This document shows positions 25,341-34,618 of a DNA stretch of 64,000 nucleotides, one piece after another (position 1 is the stretch's first letter; every line of letters starts with the position of its first letter). The stretch spans positions 88,042 through 152,041 of the IMG/VR virus record IMGVR_UViG_3300025137_005412, one strand, 5' to 3'. Origin of the DNA: a virus. A program made the position numbers and the translations under genes. Below the pieces are notes generated by a model that searched no databases, was not told the origin of the DNA, and saw nothing but the letters and a program-made list of their open reading frames with translations.

Positions 25341-28300
25341 ATGTCAACAATTAACTTAAATGTATCGCCGTATTTTGACGATTTTGATGAGAAGAAGGAT
25401 TACCTTCGTGTCTTATTTAGACCTGGTTTTGCGGTACAGGCAAGAGAGTTAACACAACTACAGACTATAGCACAAAAGCAAGTTTCAAGACAAGGAAATC
25501 ATATATTTAAAGATGGTTCTCGAGTCACTGAAGGTAATGTAAATATAAACTTCAATACACACAACATGAACCTTATATCAGGTTCTGGTAATATTAATTT
25601 CCCATTAAGTGGTGCTCTCACAGGTTCAGTTGAAGCTACACTAGATAATTTTTCTGAAACAATAATTTCTAACCAGGACAACACTGTAAAAGCTAGAGTT
25701 TTAAAAACTCCTACTGGTTCTGTACTAGCAAATAAAACAGGTAATATTTACTTCACATATATAACAAGTAAAAAATTCACAGATTCAGATCAAGGATACA
25801 TATACGCAAGAGCTGAAGATAATCCAGAACTTACTGTCACATACGTAAATGTCTTTTCAAAAGTATCAGAAGCTACAATGGCAACTATACTTTCAGGTAT
25901 TTACTATATAGATGGTTTCTTTGCAAGAATACAAGAACAAAATATCGTTGTATCATCTACAACTCAAAAGCCAACAGCAGCTATAGGTTTCTCAATTACA
26001 TCAAAAGATATATCTGCAAATGATGATGCATCACTCTTTGATAATGCACGTGGTTCTACAAACGAAGGTGCACCAGGTGCGAATAGATTACAAAACCTAA
26101 TTAGTGTATTAATAAAGAGTACATTAGATCAAGGTTCTGATCCAACATTCTACAAGCAAGTAGAGATTAAAGATGGTGTAATTTTAGGAGATACTGAAAA
26201 GACTCCTACTGGATCAAGAGTGACTCCAAATCCTATGTACAATGGTCTTGGCGATACAATGGCAAGAAGAAGAAAAGAAGAATCAGGTTCTTATGCAGTT
26301 AATAAATTCATTCCAAAAATTCAACAACAATCTTATGAAGATTCAGATAAGTTTGCAGTTTCATTCAGCAAAGGTCTAGCTTATATTAATGGATATAGAC
26401 AAGAAACATTTGCAGATGAATTAATATATTTAGATCGTAATACAGAAGCTAAAAAAGAAACAAACCACAAAATTCCTATTCTAGGAGCACCATACGTAGA
26501 AGTAAGAAATGTAAACAGTGGTACAATGTCTGGTATGTTAACTGCTGATGCTAATGGTATTGGTGCATTCACTAACAAACTAGCGCTAAAAGATTCTGAT
26601 GGAAATACTATTGGATTTGCTAGATCATATGGTTATCAAGCAACTAACGGTGAAACTAATGGTAGAGTATATCTTACTGATGTTAAGATGTTCCAACATG
26701 TAAGATTTGGACCATCTGGTACATATGATTCAGACACAAGTCATTTTTGGAGAAACTCCTTAATTGCTGGTGAACAAGTCACTGCAACTTTAAATGGTAA
26801 AGTTCAGACTGGTGATGTTGTAAAATTGTATGCACAACACAAGAACGATTCTGACTGGACAGATATAAACTTCTCACCTAATGGTCTAAACAGACTTGGT
26901 GGTGTATCATCTTATAAGACTACTGGTGTACTACTCACAAATTCAAATGCACAATTTCAAAAAGGTGCAAAGATTGAAGGTTCTATTGATAGAACTGTGG
27001 TATTATCTCCAAGAATTGAAAATGCACGTCAATTTAAGTTTGCAGAAGTAAGAGAAGTAAGAGGTTCAACAAACGATTCTGAAGGTGTATCATTCAAGGC
27101 ATTTACTGATTGGACACCTGGTGAAGGTGCTAAAATGAAAAATGTTTCAGGTGCATTATTTGGTGGTACCGGAAAAACATTTAAAACACTACGTTCTGGT
27201 ACAGTTCCATTTGATAATGACTTTGATGTTCTTTATAAAGCACCACCTACAATTTCTTCAACAGACGGTGGATTAGCAGTCACACCAGACTTTTCAGATT
27301 CTCAATGGTCAACACACTTTAGAAATGGTGACTATAAGAAAACGAGAATTGATGATGCTGTAGAGATTACAAAAGAATTAAAATATGGTGTTTTAAAAAT
27401 AAGAAATACATCAGATATTACAAGATCGTCTTCAGTGAATTCCTCTTGGTCAGCACTAGATAGAAAGATTAACTTATTCTATCCAGACATTTACAGAGTT
27501 TATAAGATTGTTCATGGTTCTACGAACAATTCATTTGGTACATCAACTACAGAACCTAACGCAAGCTTTGATAGAATTAAAGTAAACATTTCTGGTGGTG
27601 CAACTATACCACAAGGTTCACTAATAATTGGTAAAACTTCCAAGACACGTGCTAGAGTAGCACTTTCAAATACAATTGCAACTGGACAGACTACATTATC
27701 AGGTTCAACTGGTTATCATATCTCAATGTCAGGTACTGGTGCTCAAGATTTACTTGAAGTGTGCTTTGAAAAAGGTCAAGCTTTCACTGCAGGTGAACAG
27801 TTAAAAATAAAAGTTCCTGCTAAAGAAGATGCTATATCTTCAGAAATTACATTTACAGAAGTAAACACAAAAAAACCAGGTTCAGATATTACAGCTAACT
27901 ATTTACTTGATGATGGACAAAGAGTTGATTCATATCATATTGGTTCTGTTATCAGAAAAACTGGTGTACCAGCACCAGCTAATGGTGATATTTTAATATT
28001 CTATTCATACTTTGATGCTAATCCATTTCAATCATTCTATTATGGTGTAGATTCATATTCAGGTGATGGTTTCTATGATGTAGACCCAAGATATTATGGT
28101 AAACCAACTGAAATTAAAGAATATGAAGCATACACTGGTCTTAATTTAAGAAATGTTATTGACTTTAGATTTAGACAAAGATTAATAAGTGGTTATGCAA
28201 CAACTAACAACCCACTATCATTTTTATATAGAGAGTTTGAAAACACTGGTGTTCATGTTATTCCAGATGGTCAATTCTCTACAGATGCAGAATTCTTTAC

Positions 28301-31300
28301 TGGACAAAATATATCTTTCATACTTAATAATAAAGGTAGGATTAAAACAGTTCCAGGTGTAGCAGATGTCAAATCTCCAAAAGACCCAGATATTCAAGCA
28401 GGCGGAATGGTTCTTGCAACAATCTCAGTTCCACCAGCAGTAAGATACCCAGATAAAGAAATAGTAATATTCAGTGACCAACAACGTGGATATACAATGC
28501 GTGATATTGGAAAACTTGAAAAACGTATTAGAAATTTAGAAACATCAGTAAGCCTGTCTCTCTTAGAGAGTAAAGCTTTACAAGACAATATTGGTACAAG
28601 AGTAAAATCTGGATTTATTGTAGATGACTTCTCATCAGCTATTAACACTCCAGCTGATATAACAAATACACAGTTTAGATCTTCTATTGATGTTTCAAGA
28701 AACGTATTAAGACCACCATCTGTAGAAACAAATGTACAACTTCAAAGAGTAAGTGATGGTAATCGTATTGATCCATTCTTCTTAGCACAAAACACTGGAT
28801 TTATCTTAAAATCCTACACACAAGAACAGATGCTTGAACAAACATTTGCTTCAAGCTTAGTCAGAATTAATCCATTTGCAACTTGGGTTTATTCAGGTCA
28901 AATAGAATTAAATCCAACCCAAGATTTCTGGAGAGATCCAACTTGGAATGTTGTAGAAAATTTCTTTGTAGATAGAACTTCTTTTGGTGGTGGTTTATCA
29001 ACTGTTTCACAATCAGTATTCGATAATTTAGTACCAGTCACAAGAGATATTCCTAACACTAACTTTAACACAGTAGAAACAAACTGGACTGGAACCGTGA
29101 CTTCTACTACAACTGATGACTTTGGTAATCCAATGCTAGGTTGGTGGTGGTGGAATCAGGGTGGTACAACTACAACAACTACAGAAACACAAGTAGGTAC
29201 TGAAACTACTAGCAACTTTATTGCACAAGAAGAAGAGTTTACAAGTTCTTCAGACTTTAATGTAAGAGAAGTAAGAGAAAAAGATGACGCTTGGATAAGA
29301 TCGCAAACATTAGAATTCGAAGGTCAAGGATTTAGACCAGACACAGATCTTAAAGCTATATTTGATGGTCAAGATGTTTCAAGTACATGTTCACAAACAG
29401 ATTTCTTACCATTAGAAACTACAACTGCAAGAACTTATGCAGTTCAAGGTAATTTAAAAACAGATGGTAAAGGACAAATACGTGGAAGATTTATAATACC
29501 ATCACAAACATTCAAGACTGGAACTAAAGGTTTTATACTTTCTGACAAAGATGGTTCAAAAACAACTGAAGGTACAGTGTTCTTTACATCTAGAGGATTC
29601 TTTGAAGTTGGAGATTTAACAAACTTTAGAGCAACTAGAGATGCTGGTAATAGATTAATATCATCACAAACATCTAACGTAACTGGTGAATCAACCGTTA
29701 CTACTAACACAGTATGGAATCCATTTATTTGGCCAATATTCAACTTAAATATAGGTGGTGGTGATCCTATTGCACAGCTATTTACTTTACCACTTGATCC
29801 TGGATCAGATCCAAACAATTTTAACCCAGTTAGAAATGAAGCAAGATCAACTGGTTCATTCATAACATCAGTAGATATATTCTTAGGTTTCATAGATACA
29901 AGAGCTAACAATGATCACGTAATTTGTGAGATTAGAAGTAGTGATAATGGTTATCCTGGTAGAGAAATACTAGGTAGAGCAAGAGTTGATGTGACAAAGG
30001 CAAATGAGAATATAAGTAAACCAACAGTAGCTACAAACTTTAGATTTACAAATCCAGTTTACTTACAAGAAGAAACAGAATATGCAATTGTTCTACTAAC
30101 ACCATCAGATACTACATCAGCTTGGACAGCATTACAAGGAGAAGAAGATGTTATTACTGGTGGAAAGATAACTTCTCAACCAAATGTTGGTGGATACTTT
30201 GGATCATTCTTTAAATCGCAAAATGGTTCTACATGGACAGCCGAACAAAATAGAGATCTAACATTCAAAGCTTACCGAGCTAAGTTTGATCTTGGTGAAT
30301 CTGCAATAACAATGAGAGATAAAGCAAACTTCTATGGCCAACCAATTGGTCAAGCAGCTCAGGGATTAGCAGTAGAAACATTTAACAATTCATACTATAT
30401 TAAAATCCATCATCCAAATCACGGAATGTATGGTCCTGATGATACACACAGTGTAAGAATTCTTGGTGTTGCTGGTAATGGAAATATTAGTAATGCTGCA
30501 GATTCAGACTTAGTAAGATTTAGAGGAGAATCTGCATTGAATGGTTTACCAGTATCACTTATTAATAATGTAAGTAGTTTAGGAAATCTAACAACTACTT
30601 CCACAACTGCAAAACATAAAGTAAAATTTGCTACTCAAGATACATACATAATCGATATGAGTGAAGCTGATTCAGATACTTCAGCAGTAGCTTCATCACC
30701 AACAACTGGTGGATGGCACAAACAAGTTAAGAGTGGTAGAGGTGGTGGAGTACAAGTAGTTGCAACTGCAAACGTGCAGTATGATTCTATTAGAACTAAT
30801 ACACAAGCAATTAATTTTGATGAAACCTCAGTGAAACAAGAAGTTAAGACAACTACTGGTGCAAACTTAATATTAAGATCAGCATCAAACCAATTTGGTT
30901 ATAATACTGATTCAATATATTATAAATCACCACTTGTAAAAGATACAGCTGCAGTAAATCTTCCTATGGATAAACTCACAGACTTTGATCATCCAAGAAT
31001 TATCTTAGGTTCTATGAATAAATCATCATCTGCAGACTTTGAACAAATTCTTTATTTAAACACAGCAAATGAATACCTATCACCAGTTATTAGATTAGAT
31101 GCTGCAAGTCAAATGTTTGTACTTAAAAATAACTATGGTAAATACATTGATGATTCAGAATTAGCTGGTTTTATTGATTCAGATTTAGCAGCATCATCAA
31201 ATACTACTAAGCAAAAACAATATGCTTCTTACAAAGCTGGTTTATCAAGTTTTGATGAAACTGCAGCATATATAACAAAAGATATTACACTCTTAGAACC

Positions 31301-31613
31301 AGCAACCCAGATACGAGTATTATTTGATGCTGATATGGATCCAGGTGCTGAGCTTGTAGTTAAGTATAAAGCTAGAGTTGTAGGTGATAATACTCAATTT
31401 GAAGAATTAGAATGGCAAACATTCCCTAGAAATCAAGTAGTAAATGAAACAAACTTTGGTAAGTTCACATCAGATATTGATTTTGATCAATACTCATTAA
31501 CGCAAGATGTTGGATTTGAATTTGAGTCATTTAAAATTAAAATTGAAATGAATTCTGAGAACTCTTCCTTCATCAGTCAAGTAAGAGATTTAAGAATTAT
31601 TGCAGTAGTATAA
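25341..31613 (+). CDS. Giant tail/baseplate structural protein, DUF4815-like N-terminus
   Basis: This 2090-residue protein is the largest in the window. Its start (VSPYFDDFDEKKDY, then LFRPGFAVQARELTQLQ and NHIFKDGSRV) is the pattern of the DUF4815 domain of marine T4-like phage structural proteins. A strand-rich middle follows. Residues 1268-1271 are four Trp in a row, flanked by a Thr-rich tract. A later domain has FIDTRANNDHVICEIR and SDNGYPGREILG, like a receptor or carbohydrate-binding fold. About eight DSD sites are present. It probably forms an outer baseplate or fibre structure. Confidence 0.7.
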   Translation: MSTINLNVSPYFDDFDEKKDYLRVLFRPGFAVQARELTQLQTIAQKQVSRQGNHIFKDGSRVTEGNVNINFNTHNMNLISGSGNINFPLSGALTGSVEATLDNFSETIISNQDNTVKARVLKTPTGSVLANKTGNIYFTYITSKKFTDSDQGYIYARAEDNPELTVTYVNVFSKVSEATMATILSGIYYIDGFFARIQEQNIVVSSTTQKPTAAIGFSITSKDISANDDASLFDNARGSTNEGAPGANRLQNLISVLIKSTLDQGSDPTFYKQVEIKDGVILGDTEKTPTGSRVTPNPMYNGLGDTMARRRKEESGSYAVNKFIPKIQQQSYEDSDKFAVSFSKGLAYINGYRQETFADELIYLDRNTEAKKETNHKIPILGAPYVEVRNVNSGTMSGMLTADANGIGAFTNKLALKDSDGNTIGFARSYGYQATNGETNGRVYLTDVKMFQHVRFGPSGTYDSDTSHFWRNSLIAGEQVTATLNGKVQTGDVVKLYAQHKNDSDWTDINFSPNGLNRLGGVSSYKTTGVLLTNSNAQFQKGAKIEGSIDRTVVLSPRIENARQFKFAEVREVRGSTNDSEGVSFKAFTDWTPGEGAKMKNVSGALFGGTGKTFKTLRSGTVPFDNDFDVLYKAPPTISSTDGGLAVTPDFSDSQWSTHFRNGDYKKTRIDDAVEITKELKYGVLKIRNTSDITRSSSVNSSWSALDRKINLFYPDIYRVYKIVHGSTNNSFGTSTTEPNASFDRIKVNISGGATIPQGSLIIGKTSKTRARVALSNTIATGQTTLSGSTGYHISMSGTGAQDLLEVCFEKGQAFTAGEQLKIKVPAKEDAISSEITFTEVNTKKPGSDITANYLLDDGQRVDSYHIGSVIRKTGVPAPANGDILIFYSYFDANPFQSFYYGVDSYSGDGFYDVDPRYYGKPTEIKEYEAYTGLNLRNVIDFRFRQRLISGYATTNNPLSFLYREFENTGVHVIPDGQFSTDAEFFTGQNISFILNNKGRIKTVPGVADVKSPKDPDIQAGGMVLATISVPPAVRYPDKEIVIFSDQQRGYTMRDIGKLEKRIRNLETSVSLSLLESKALQDNIGTRVKSGFIVDDFSSAINTPADITNTQFRSSIDVSRNVLRPPSVETNVQLQRVSDGNRIDPFFLAQNTGFILKSYTQEQMLEQTFASSLVRINPFATWVYSGQIELNPTQDFWRDPTWNVVENFFVDRTSFGGGLSTVSQSVFDNLVPVTRDIPNTNFNTVETNWTGTVTSTTTDDFGNPMLGWWWWNQGGTTTTTTETQVGTETTSNFIAQEEEFTSSSDFNVREVREKDDAWIRSQTLEFEGQGFRPDTDLKAIFDGQDVSSTCSQTDFLPLETTTARTYAVQGNLKTDGKGQIRGRFIIPSQTFKTGTKGFILSDKDGSKTTEGTVFFTSRGFFEVGDLTNFRATRDAGNRLISSQTSNVTGESTVTTNTVWNPFIWPIFNLNIGGGDPIAQLFTLPLDPGSDPNNFNPVRNEARSTGSFITSVDIFLGFIDTRANNDHVICEIRSSDNGYPGREILGRARVDVTKANENISKPTVATNFRFTNPVYLQEETEYAIVLLTPSDTTSAWTALQGEEDVITGGKITSQPNVGGYFGSFFKSQNGSTWTAEQNRDLTFKAYRAKFDLGESAITMRDKANFYGQPIGQAAQGLAVETFNNSYYIKIHHPNHGMYGPDDTHSVRILGVAGNGNISNAADSDLVRFRGESALNGLPVSLINNVSSLGNLTTTSTTAKHKVKFATQDTYIIDMSEADSDTSAVASSPTTGGWHKQVKSGRGGGVQVVATANVQYDSIRTNTQAINFDETSVKQEVKTTTGANLILRSASNQFGYNTDSIYYKSPLVKDTAAVNLPMDKLTDFDHPRIILGSMNKSSSADFEQILYLNTANEYLSPVIRLDAASQMFVLKNNYGKYIDDSELAGFIDSDLAASSNTTKQKQYASYKAGLSSFDETAAYITKDITLLEPATQIRVLFDADMDPGAELVVKYKARVVGDNTQFEELEWQTFPRNQVVNETNFGKFTSDIDFDQYSLTQDVGFEFESFKIKIEMNSENSSFISQVRDLRIIAVV

Positions 31614-31792
31614 TGCATAAACGTGATTTAAAAAGAGATCCTAAGAATGGTGCTCTATTAAATACTAATAGACAAGATGTTATTGAGTACAAAAAGAAAA
31701 TTGCTGAAGAACATGAAAATGAAAAAAGATTAACAACACTAGAAAAAAAGATGGATAAAATTATAAACATATTGGAGAAGCTTGATGGCTAA
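31613..31792 (+). CDS. 59-residue coiled-coil tail protein
   Basis: The ATG overlaps the stop of the giant protein (TAATG), and the stop overlaps the start of the next gene. The peptide starts MHKRDLKRDPKNGALLNTNR and continues with a charged heptad-like helix (KRLTTLEKKMDKIINILEKL). Small proteins with the KRDLKRDPK opening and a coiled coil occur among baseplate genes of marine T4-like phages, from memory. It may be a small adaptor or assembly factor. The gapless overlaps support real translation. Confidence 0.7.
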   Translation: MHKRDLKRDPKNGALLNTNRQDVIEYKKKIAEEHENEKRLTTLEKKMDKIINILEKLDG

Positions 31793-32627
31793 TTTAAGAG
31801 ATATACTAGTACCAAATTTTGGATTTCAGGATTCTGATACTGAAGTAGGTATTGCTCCAGTTAATATAGATTCAGGTACTTTACCATTTAATGATGCTAG
31901 CAGAATTGTAAAAAACAATGTTAGAATTAATATTGGTTCTTCACCTAATTCAAACACAGGTGATCCATTAAGAACAGCATTTATTAAAATTGGAAACTTT
32001 ATGGAAGCAGTTTATCGAGCTGACTCTGATAAAGACTTACGTGTTAAAAGATTTGAAACACCAGTAGGTGACTCTGACTTTAGAATTTTAGGTGTCAAGA
32101 GTTGTGATGATTTAAGATGGGATTCTGATGGTGTACATACAAATTTAGGAAATGCAAACACAGGATTTGATAGTGATACATTTGCTGGTCTAAAACCTGG
32201 TGATACATTACTCCTTACAGATCAAATATCTCCTAGAAGTAGACAGTCATTTGTTGACAGATATGCAAGATCTAATCCACACGGTCGTATTGATATTAAT
32301 ACAGTAAGACTAAAAAATAATGAATACAGTGTAAACGCACCAGCATTCTTAAAAGTAGGCGCTGATGGTTTATTAAAAGTACAAACTGAGTTTGCCTTAG
32401 ATCAAGTTGGTCTTGATTTTGATGGTGCATTAGAAAGATTAAGTGCAGGTACTCAAAAAAGTAAACTAAGCTCAGCAGATCAAAAAAAATTATATCAAGA
32501 CTTTAATGATGTTCAAGGTTTAACATCCTCATCTTTCAGAATCAGTGCTAGTAATATAGAAGATGGCTTTGCTGAATTAGTAGCCAGACAAGTAAGGATT
32601 GGATACGATGCAGGATTCTATGGATAA
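31785..32627 (+). CDS. Tail structural protein with a GDPLRTAF motif, DSD-bearing
   Basis: The ATG at 31785 is chosen; a TTG one codon earlier also exists. The 280-residue protein has the sequence NTGDPLRTAFIKIGNF at about 61-76, a motif shared by many T4-type baseplate and fibre proteins near their attachment end. Five DSD sites occur in the N-terminal half and none in the last 140 residues. The C-terminal half is a compact domain with helices (LERLSAGTQKSKLSS). It lies just before gp14, so a baseplate outer or neck-fibre part is possible. Confidence 0.6.
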   Translation: MANLRDILVPNFGFQDSDTEVGIAPVNIDSGTLPFNDASRIVKNNVRINIGSSPNSNTGDPLRTAFIKIGNFMEAVYRADSDKDLRVKRFETPVGDSDFRILGVKSCDDLRWDSDGVHTNLGNANTGFDSDTFAGLKPGDTLLLTDQISPRSRQSFVDRYARSNPHGRIDINTVRLKNNEYSVNAPAFLKVGADGLLKVQTEFALDQVGLDFDGALERLSAGTQKSKLSSADQKKLYQDFNDVQGLTSSSFRISASNIEDGFAELVARQVRIGYDAGFYG

Positions 32628-32636
32628 TGAGCACAG

Positions 32637-33737
32637 ATGTCAACAGTAAGAAACAACTTTGCAGGATTCACAATCGCACCAACCGGATTTGGTGGAGATT
32701 CAGATAACGATTCCGATTTCGGTGAAAATCTAAACCGATCAATACAAGCAATCAATAAATCTTATGCCATTAAATCAGGCGTACAAAACACATTCATCGA
32801 TGGATACATAAATCAATTTGGTGCTTCATCACGTTTCTCTACAAATGAACAGAGAACAATGCAGAACCTTATTAGAGAATCAATTAATGTTAATGGTATA
32901 ACAATACGTTATATGCCAAGAGCATCTGATTATACTGATAATGTTTGGAATGAAAGACCTGAATCTCACTTTGATTCTGGTTATCAAATAGATATGCTTC
33001 TCGTAGCTTCTGCTGGATTTGAAGGTGAAGGAGATACTATGACTCTTTATGGTATGGAGTTCAGAGAAGAAGTTATAATGTCTGTTGCAATTAATAATTT
33101 TACACAAAAAGATTCTGATTATAGAACAGTACTTAAACAAAGACTTACTGATTCAGATGGTTTTGCTACAGGAGGTGAATCTGCTTCTAATGATTCTGAT
33201 TCTGATCAATATCAAAAATTACTTTCAAAATTTGCAAGAACAAGACCACTTGAAGGTGATCTTATTGTAATACCATTTGGTAGATCTGCACAAAACAAAA
33301 GTCAGTATGTACCAAAAGTCTTTGAAATTACTCGTGTGACCACATATCATGATGGTGCTTTCTTTCAATTAGGAAATAACTATCAATATAAGATACACGC
33401 TAAACTATTCGAATTATCTGGAGAAGACTTGTACTTCAATCCAACTGCTATTACATATAGTAATACAGGTTCAGCTACAAGTACTACAGACGAAATAGTC
33501 ACGCAAGCGGCAACAGGAATTACATTTACTGATTCAGAAACTAAAGCTATTGACATAACTGATAGTGATTTAATTACTGACTCTTGGGCTTCTAATACTG
33601 AAATTGAACAAAGAGCAGAAAGTCAAGAAGTCTATGATAATAATGGTGTAGTAAGAGAAACACCGAAAACAATAACAGATGACTATACAGCGAGAGCTTT
33701 TGGTCAACCAGGAATAAGGAATTTGGATAATATCTAA
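32637..33737 (+). CDS. 14: Neck protein gp14
   Basis: The 366 residues match the T4 gp14 plan: ITIRYMPR, an acidic stretch, FEGEGDTMTLYGMEFREEV, PLEGDLIVIPFGR, FEITRV and FFQLGNNYQYKI. gp14 and gp13 form the neck that seals the filled head and meets the tail. The T4 protein has 256 residues; much of the extra length is in DSD-bearing inserts (GDSDNDSDF near the start, TDSDGF and NDSDSDQ in the middle, TDSDLI near the end). It overlaps gp15 by one base. Confidence 0.88.
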   Translation: MSTVRNNFAGFTIAPTGFGGDSDNDSDFGENLNRSIQAINKSYAIKSGVQNTFIDGYINQFGASSRFSTNEQRTMQNLIRESINVNGITIRYMPRASDYTDNVWNERPESHFDSGYQIDMLLVASAGFEGEGDTMTLYGMEFREEVIMSVAINNFTQKDSDYRTVLKQRLTDSDGFATGGESASNDSDSDQYQKLLSKFARTRPLEGDLIVIPFGRSAQNKSQYVPKVFEITRVTTYHDGAFFQLGNNYQYKIHAKLFELSGEDLYFNPTAITYSNTGSATSTTDEIVTQAATGITFTDSETKAIDITDSDLITDSWASNTEIEQRAESQEVYDNNGVVRETPKTITDDYTARAFGQPGIRNLDNI

Positions 33738-34603
33738 TGTTAGGAACTCACTTTTATCACGAAACTGTTAAGACTGCAACTGCGGTCTTCGGTAGTTTAT
33801 TCAACAACATCGTTATCAAAAGACGTGATGGTAAACTATTACCTGTTCCTATTTCTTATGGTCCAAGACAAAAATGGTTGGAAGCTCAAAAAGGTTTAAG
33901 ACCAACTGAAGAGATGTTTGAAAAACTATTACCAAGAATGTCTTATGAGTTTGTTGCAATGGTTTATGATTCAAATAGAAAATTAAACAACAAACCAAAT
34001 GTATTTAGATCTCCAGATAGTTTAGCTTATCCAAGACAAAAGGCTAATATGCCTACACCATACACTTTATCATATACATTACATATTGAAACAAAGACAT
34101 TGAATGATGGATGGCAAATTATAGAACAGATTGTACCATTCTTTAACCCAGCTTATACTGTCAAAGTAAGACATTTTCCTGCTGATGCAGATACTAATAC
34201 ACCAACACCTACAAATGCATTTGACATGCCGTTCCAACTTACATCAGTCACATGGACAGATGATTGGACAGGAGATATTAATACAAGAAGAACCGTAGAA
34301 TGGACACTAGAATTTGAAACAAAAACTTGGTTCCATGGACCGATTGCAGCAACAAAAGTAATCTTAGATTCAAGAGCAATAGTTGCTACTCCTGGAAATG
34401 CAACAGATTCTGATAGACAAGATCTTAACCTATTAAGAAGAAGTGATAGTGATCTTATGGGAGCTGATGTAGGTTATGCTGTGCTTCAGAAAAATGACTC
34501 TGAAGGTATATATGACAGTGACTCGAAAGTTAGTCCAAGTATTACAAACTTAACAGACTCTGATGGATTAAGAGTATTATTAGTACGAGATTTCAACCTC
34601 TAA
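33737..34603 (+). CDS. 15: Tail sheath terminator gp15
   Basis: The 288-residue product resembles T4 gp15 (272 residues): VFGSLFNNIVIKRRDG near the start, VPISYGPRQKWL, LPRMSYEFVAM, TLSYTLHIETKTL, GWQIIEQIVPFFNP, and RRTVEWTLEFETKTWF. gp15 caps the finished tail and joins it to the neck. Four DSD tripeptides are present, all in the C-terminal 75 residues (TDSDRQ, SDSDLM, YDSDSK, TDSDGL), a tail added after the conserved domain. Confidence 0.9.
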   Translation: MLGTHFYHETVKTATAVFGSLFNNIVIKRRDGKLLPVPISYGPRQKWLEAQKGLRPTEEMFEKLLPRMSYEFVAMVYDSNRKLNNKPNVFRSPDSLAYPRQKANMPTPYTLSYTLHIETKTLNDGWQIIEQIVPFFNPAYTVKVRHFPADADTNTPTPTNAFDMPFQLTSVTWTDDWTGDINTRRTVEWTLEFETKTWFHGPIAATKVILDSRAIVATPGNATDSDRQDLNLLRRSDSDLMGADVGYAVLQKNDSEGIYDSDSKVSPSITNLTDSDGLRVLLVRDFNL

Positions 34604-34606
34604 TGG

Positions 34607-34614
34607 AATAAATA
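34607..34614 (+). promoter_or_regulatory. Late promoter immediately before a fibre-like gene
   Basis: AATAAATA, four bases before the ATG at 34619. No Shine-Dalgarno sequence fits in the remaining space. Confidence 0.55.
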
Positions 34615-34618
34615 AATC

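Noticed and set aside
29444-29911. Minus-strand 155-residue ORF inside the giant tail protein
   Set aside because: Shadow frame of a continuous 2090-residue gene; no promoter or ribosome site on that strand.
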